A stretch of 64,000 nt of DNA from assembly GCA_004321715.1 (NCBI GenBank), contig SGYN01000007.1, positions 1 to 64,000 on the forward strand. Direction: 5' to 3'. This stretch comes from a bacterium. GTDB taxonomy: Bacteria; Fidelibacterota; Marinisomatia; Marinisomatales; TCS55. Position 1 is the stretch's first letter, and every line of letters begins with the position of its first letter. The position numbers and the translations under genes are program-made. Shown piece by piece: positions 61,601 to 64,000 of the stretch. The notes beneath the pieces are model-generated. The model was not told the origin of the DNA. It worked only from the letters and a program-made list of their open reading frames with translations, and did not search any database.

Positions 61601-62040
61601 GGAACCTCTCCCTTCAAACACGCTGATAAACAAATTAATCCATCACTAAACTCTCTTAGAAGATCTTTATCAATTCTTGGGCGATAATAAAAGCCCTCAA
61701 GATAGCCTAGAGAGATTAATTTCATCAAATTTTTGTACCCTGTATAATTTTGAGCTAGTAAAATCAGATGATTATTCCCCCATCCTCCCTCAGCTCTAGG
61801 TTTTTTATCAAACCGATTGTTTACTGCTACATAGACCTCACTACCGATGATTGGCTTAACTCCAGTCTTGTTTGCATTATTGTAAAAATTTACGGCACTA
61901 AACATATTTCCATGTTCCGTTAATGCAACCGCATCCATTTTTAAATCATCTATAGTATTAACTAAAGTCTGAACAGTTTGGGCACCATCTAAAAGACTAT
62001 AATCAGAGTGATTATGTAAATGAACAAATTCAGCTGACAT
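58609..62040 (-). CDS. dnaE: DNA polymerase III alpha subunit
   Basis: This is the main replicative polymerase subunit, with 1,143 residues. It has an N-terminal PHP domain (HLHNHSDYSLLDGAQ), a polymerase C-family palm with catalytic aspartates D402 and D404 (PDIDIDF), a fingers region (YNKSHSTAYS), tandem helix-hairpin-helix and an OB fold in the last 200 residues. The single-exonuclease-free layout and length fit DnaE1 rather than PolC. The start overlaps the upstream prenyltransferase gene by 11 nt. Confidence 0.97.
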   Translation of the reverse strand: MSAEFVHLHNHSDYSLLDGAQTVQTLVNTIDDLKMDAVALTEHGNMFSAVNFYNNANKTGVKPIIGSEVYVAVNNRFDKKPRAEGGWGNNHLILLAQNYTGYKNLMKLISLGYLEGFYYRPRIDKDLLREFSDGLICLSACLKGEVPEKLVNGDWEGAKQSALEFAEIFPNRYYLEVQNHGIDHEQVNVDKMQKLSKELNLPLVATNDAHYAKHDHWEAHDIHICLGTGKERNDVNRLRYATPEFYFKSQDEMYKLFKSVPHAIENTRLIADSIDLSIPTGEYHLPNFPLPPDQDVTDPDEYLKTLCSNGINEKYGELTPDLKKRVDHELSVIKKMGFSGYFLITQDFVKYAHDNNIPVGPGRGSAAGSIVSYALGITDIDPMKHNLIFERFLNEDRISMPDIDIDFCIERRGEVIDYIKNQYGENSVTQIITFGKMKAKQVVRDVGRVMGYSFGDVDRVAKAIPNELNITLDKALAKSPDLQTMANGEYKELIEFSKVLEGMNRHASTHAAGVVVTPGELTDYMPLYKSSQGDVTSQYDMKNLENLGLLKMDFLGLRNLTVINHTINMLNKKNISVDIGNIPMDDPKVYQLFSKGRTIGVFQFESAGMREFLKKLQPTQFEDLIAMNALYRPGPMQNIDKFINRKSTKKKIKYISPLLKPILDETYGIIVYQEQVMQIVNEIADFTLAQADILRRAIGKKDNEQMEALKVRFIEGASNNGISKNNAKDIYDLIEKFAQYGFNKSHSTAYSYIAYQTAWLKTYYPAEFMAANLTSEMTNIDRVVILINECRKMNIDIHPPDINVSDIHFQPMDDETISFGLNAIKNVGVKALEQIVIARDNDGPFVSLFDFTSRVELQAVNKKVLESLIMSGAMDHIDGSRAEKFSTIDTAIRYGQNVQSDKSKNQVDLFGSTSNNPGISMMPKLQEVRPWSEKESLGNEKEVLGLYLTGHPLLEFADDLEDFSSHDFSEKINSTTNKKVRIGGLIQNLKIHYDKKNNQMAFFTLECLGGRAEILVFSKTYSKFKDIIFEDNILFITGKPTDDYDFSDLKLVAAEIVPLEKVRDYYAKRVNVYLDFINMDTKQIEALHDLSKLYPGKCNLMFHYKDDNNRKKRILSHNIRVSSTREYLTKLRDKCGKNNVWVE

Positions 62041-62875
62041 AATGATCGGTAAAAATTGCTATTAATCCTGCTATTATACTGAATTTTAACAAATCAGTAC
62101 TCTTTTTAGCTGAACTTATTACAGGTAATTTCACAAAATAGTATATAATTATAAACAAAGGAATCTCGACCCCAAGAATTAATAAAATTAAATAATAATT
62201 TCCATAAATATTAAAATAATATGGCATTAAAGATCCAAATCCAATTATAAATATTAAAAAATATGATACAAAGATAGACTTTTCTTCTCCAATTACTATA
62301 GGTAGGGTTTTCAGATTATTTTCCTTATCTCCCACAATATCTGCAATATCCTTGATTAATTCTCTTAATAATGTTAATCCAAAAGCTAAAAAGCTAGGAA
62401 CTATCATTGGCAAAATATTTCCGTGTGATAATCCAAAAAATATAAAAGATAGGCCAAGTATCATTGACACAACTATATTACCTATAATTAGAATACCTTT
62501 TAATCTTAAACTATAAATAATTATCAATGGGAGAGCTATGCCAACAGAAACTATAGTGGCTTTTAATGGCAACAATAACGCGACTAAAGAACCAATAAGA
62601 AACATTAGTATTGAAAATATAAAAGCTTCATTGCTATTTATTGTCCCACGACTTAATGGCCTATTTGGACGATTAATTAAATCTATTTCATAGTCACAAT
62701 AATCATTGAATGCATTTGCTCCACCAGTATAAAAAATGACAATAATCAATGTGCATATACTAGTTAAACTATAATAAAAATTTTCCAAAATATATGCACT
62801 CATTATAGCTGCAAGTGCAGCAACTACAACATTAATAGGGCGCATAATAATTATATATGCAATAATCTTATTCAA
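62030..62875 (-). CDS. UbiA-family prenyltransferase
   Basis: The 281-residue membrane protein has about eight helices. The first aspartate-rich motif is NDYCDYEID with RPNRPLSRG after it, and the second is DIADIVGDKEN. UbiA enzymes attach polyprenyl chains to aromatic or glycerol-phosphate acceptors. The sequence resembles the digeranylgeranylglyceryl-phosphate-synthase/MenA-like group. The acceptor cannot be decided: quinone or archaeal-type ether lipid are both possible. It overlaps prmC by 4 nt and dnaE by 11 nt. Confidence 0.88.
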   Translation of the reverse strand: MNKIIAYIIIMRPINVVVAALAAIMSAYILENFYYSLTSICTLIIVIFYTGGANAFNDYCDYEIDLINRPNRPLSRGTINSNEAFIFSILMFLIGSLVALLLPLKATIVSVGIALPLIIIYSLRLKGILIIGNIVVSMILGLSFIFFGLSHGNILPMIVPSFLAFGLTLLRELIKDIADIVGDKENNLKTLPIVIGEEKSIFVSYFLIFIIGFGSLMPYYFNIYGNYYLILLILGVEIPLFIIIYYFVKLPVISSAKKSTDLLKFSIIAGLIAIFTDHYVS

Positions 62876-63744
62876 TTAACTAACGCCTTTAATATTCGCG
62901 GGTCACCATTTAAATCTGATACTATTTCTATTTGGGAATAAAGTTTGTCATCTAAAATATCTTTAACAAATTGAGGGTGTTGGTTTAACCCTACTTCAAG
63001 AAGTATATAGCCACCTGGAACAACTAATAAGGGCGCTAAGTCGTTTATTCTTTTGTAAAACGACAAACCATCAGATCCATCTGTAAGTGCTATTCTAGGT
63101 TCATATAGCTTCACATCATCCATCAATGAATCCATTTCATTCATTGGTATATACGGAGGGTTGCATACAATCATATCCAACTTATTTTTATATGTATCAA
63201 TTAATATATTTTTTTGTTCAAAGTTAATATACACATCATGGTTCTTCGCATTAAGCATTGCTATATCTAAAGCTTTATTTGAAATATCTATTGCACTAAT
63301 ATTTGGATTATTTAACTCTTTTGCTAATGTTATAGCTATACAGCCAGAACCTGTACAGATATCTAAAACATTTTGATTTGAATCACTTTCTATAACTGAT
63401 AATGCAATATCAATTAATGTTTCTGTTTCAGGTCGAGGTATAAAAACGTTATCGTTTACAAAAAATTTTCTTCCAAAAAATTCGCAGCTTTCTGTTATAT
63501 ACTGTAAAGGTTCTTTTTTTATTCTTCTATTAATCCAGCTGTGTAATATTTTAAGATTTTCTACAGATAATTCTTCATCGTAGCGAAGATATAAGTCTAA
63601 TTTCTTACAGTCTAATATTTCTTCTAATAGCCATTCAATTTCCTTTCTTGCATTGTTAAATCCATTTAATAAGAAATGGTTTTCCGCCCAGTTAATTATA
63701 TCTATAACCCGCGAATGGTTATTTTTTACTACGGGTTTTTGCAT
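62872..63744 (-). CDS. prmC: release factor glutamine N5-methyltransferase
   Basis: PrmC methylates the GGQ glutamine of release factors. The 290-residue protein has an N-terminal helical domain (about 1-90) that contacts the release factor, FIPRPETETLID, the SAM motif LDICTGSGCIAI, and the catalytic NPPYIP at 195-200. It lies 3 nt after prfA, the usual arrangement. It overlaps the UbiA gene by 4 nt. Confidence 0.96.
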   Translation of the reverse strand: MQKPVVKNNHSRVIDIINWAENHFLLNGFNNARKEIEWLLEEILDCKKLDLYLRYDEELSVENLKILHSWINRRIKKEPLQYITESCEFFGRKFFVNDNVFIPRPETETLIDIALSVIESDSNQNVLDICTGSGCIAITLAKELNNPNISAIDISNKALDIAMLNAKNHDVYINFEQKNILIDTYKNKLDMIVCNPPYIPMNEMDSLMDDVKLYEPRIALTDGSDGLSFYKRINDLAPLLVVPGGYILLEVGLNQHPQFVKDILDDKLYSQIEIVSDLNGDPRILKALVN

Positions 63745-63747
63745 TAC

Positions 63748-64000
63748 TTATTCAGTTTGAAGCAATGCTTGCTGATCAGCAATTTTTAATTGTTCAATAA
63801 ATTCGTTCAGCTGCCCATCCATAACGCTATCTAGTTGATATGATGTAAAGTTAATTCGATGATCTGTTATTCTACCCTGCGGAAAATTATACGTTCTTAT
63901 TTTTGCTGATCTATCGCCGGTAGATACCATAGATTTTCTTGCATCTGCTCTTTCTTTTGCAAGTCTTTCTTCTTCTTGTGCTAGAAGACGGGATTTCAGA
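63748..64000 (-). CDS. prfA: peptide chain release factor 1 (partial, C-terminal end)
   Basis: The frame runs off the right edge; about 84 residues are visible. They include [20 protein letters not shown] and [10 protein letters not shown], which mark the end of domain 3 in class-I release factors. The reading frame is continuous to the edge (..[19 protein letters not shown]), so an apparent ATG at 63930 is internal. The GGQ and PAT motifs lie outside. Adjacency to prmC supports prfA rather than prfB. Confidence 0.93.
   Translation of the reverse strand, partial: LKSRLLAQEEERLAKERADARKSMVSTGDRSAKIRTYNFPQGRITDHRINFTSYQLDSVMDGQLNEFIEQLKIADQQALLQTE

Overview
The window looks like a chromosomal segment of a marine, AT-rich, Gram-negative bacterium of the FCB group, most likely Candidatus Neomarinimicrobiota (Marinimicrobia/SAR406) or a close relative. 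This is inferred from the NYPNPFNP-type C-terminal sorting domain on a giant secreted protein, the FecR/CHASE2-cyclase pair, the PD40/TolB propeller proteins and the housekeeping gene style. No rRNA is present to confirm it.

Layout. 1-940 (+): the end of a probable queF, then upp and a tRNA-Lys(TTT). 985-2804 (-): an overlapping lysophospholipid acyltransferase/GNAT pair resembling aminolipid (glycine or ornithine lipid) synthesis genes. 2889-9054 (+): a very large CPBP-type membrane protease with an internal duplication, then gcvP. 9060-14685 (-): carA-carB-mtaB. 14839-19586 (-): fecR-like, CHASE2 adenylate cyclase, a class-IV aminotransferase with an altered cofactor-binding residue, and a sulfotransferase-like gene, closed by a strong hairpin terminator. 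19674-41212 (-): five envelope genes (FlgT-like, LPP20-like, TlpA-like thioredoxin, tandem CsgG/TolB-like protein, and a giant protein of about 5,905 residues), closed by a second terminator. 41416-42540 (+): a TPR-SLH lipoprotein, divergent from that operon across an intergenic region with a CRP/FNR-like palindrome. 42629-49307 (+): three unrecognised envelope proteins, ligA, a small unknown protein, an ABC-2 transporter pair and a probable outer-membrane barrel. 49309-54509 (-): a nucleotide pyrophosphatase-like phosphodiesterase, a zincin/TolB-propeller/barrel protein and a lipoprotein. 54584-64000 (-): a dense housekeeping run, prfA(partial)-prmC-ubiA-dnaE-dtd-B12-binding mutase subunit-TPR-M24 peptidase-methyltransferase-alkA-like glycosylase.

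How the parts may work together. The core of the window (about 16.5-42.5 kb) is envelope and signalling biology. The giant protein has a LamG-like head, fibronectin-III domains, eight parallel beta-helix modules, Ig-like domains and a C-terminal sorting domain. It is encoded last in an operon whose other members are all predicted to be exported. A thioredoxin-fold protein encoded there could act on the cysteine ladders of the beta-helices and on the paired cysteines of the CsgG-like protein. The adjacent FecR-CHASE2 cyclase unit could report envelope state through cAMP, and the palindrome between the giant-protein operon and the SLH lipoprotein is a candidate cAMP or redox-responsive operator. 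These links come from gene order and motifs only. The flanking regions are ordinary housekeeping genes. I saw no CRISPR array, insertion sequence, phage or plasmid genes.
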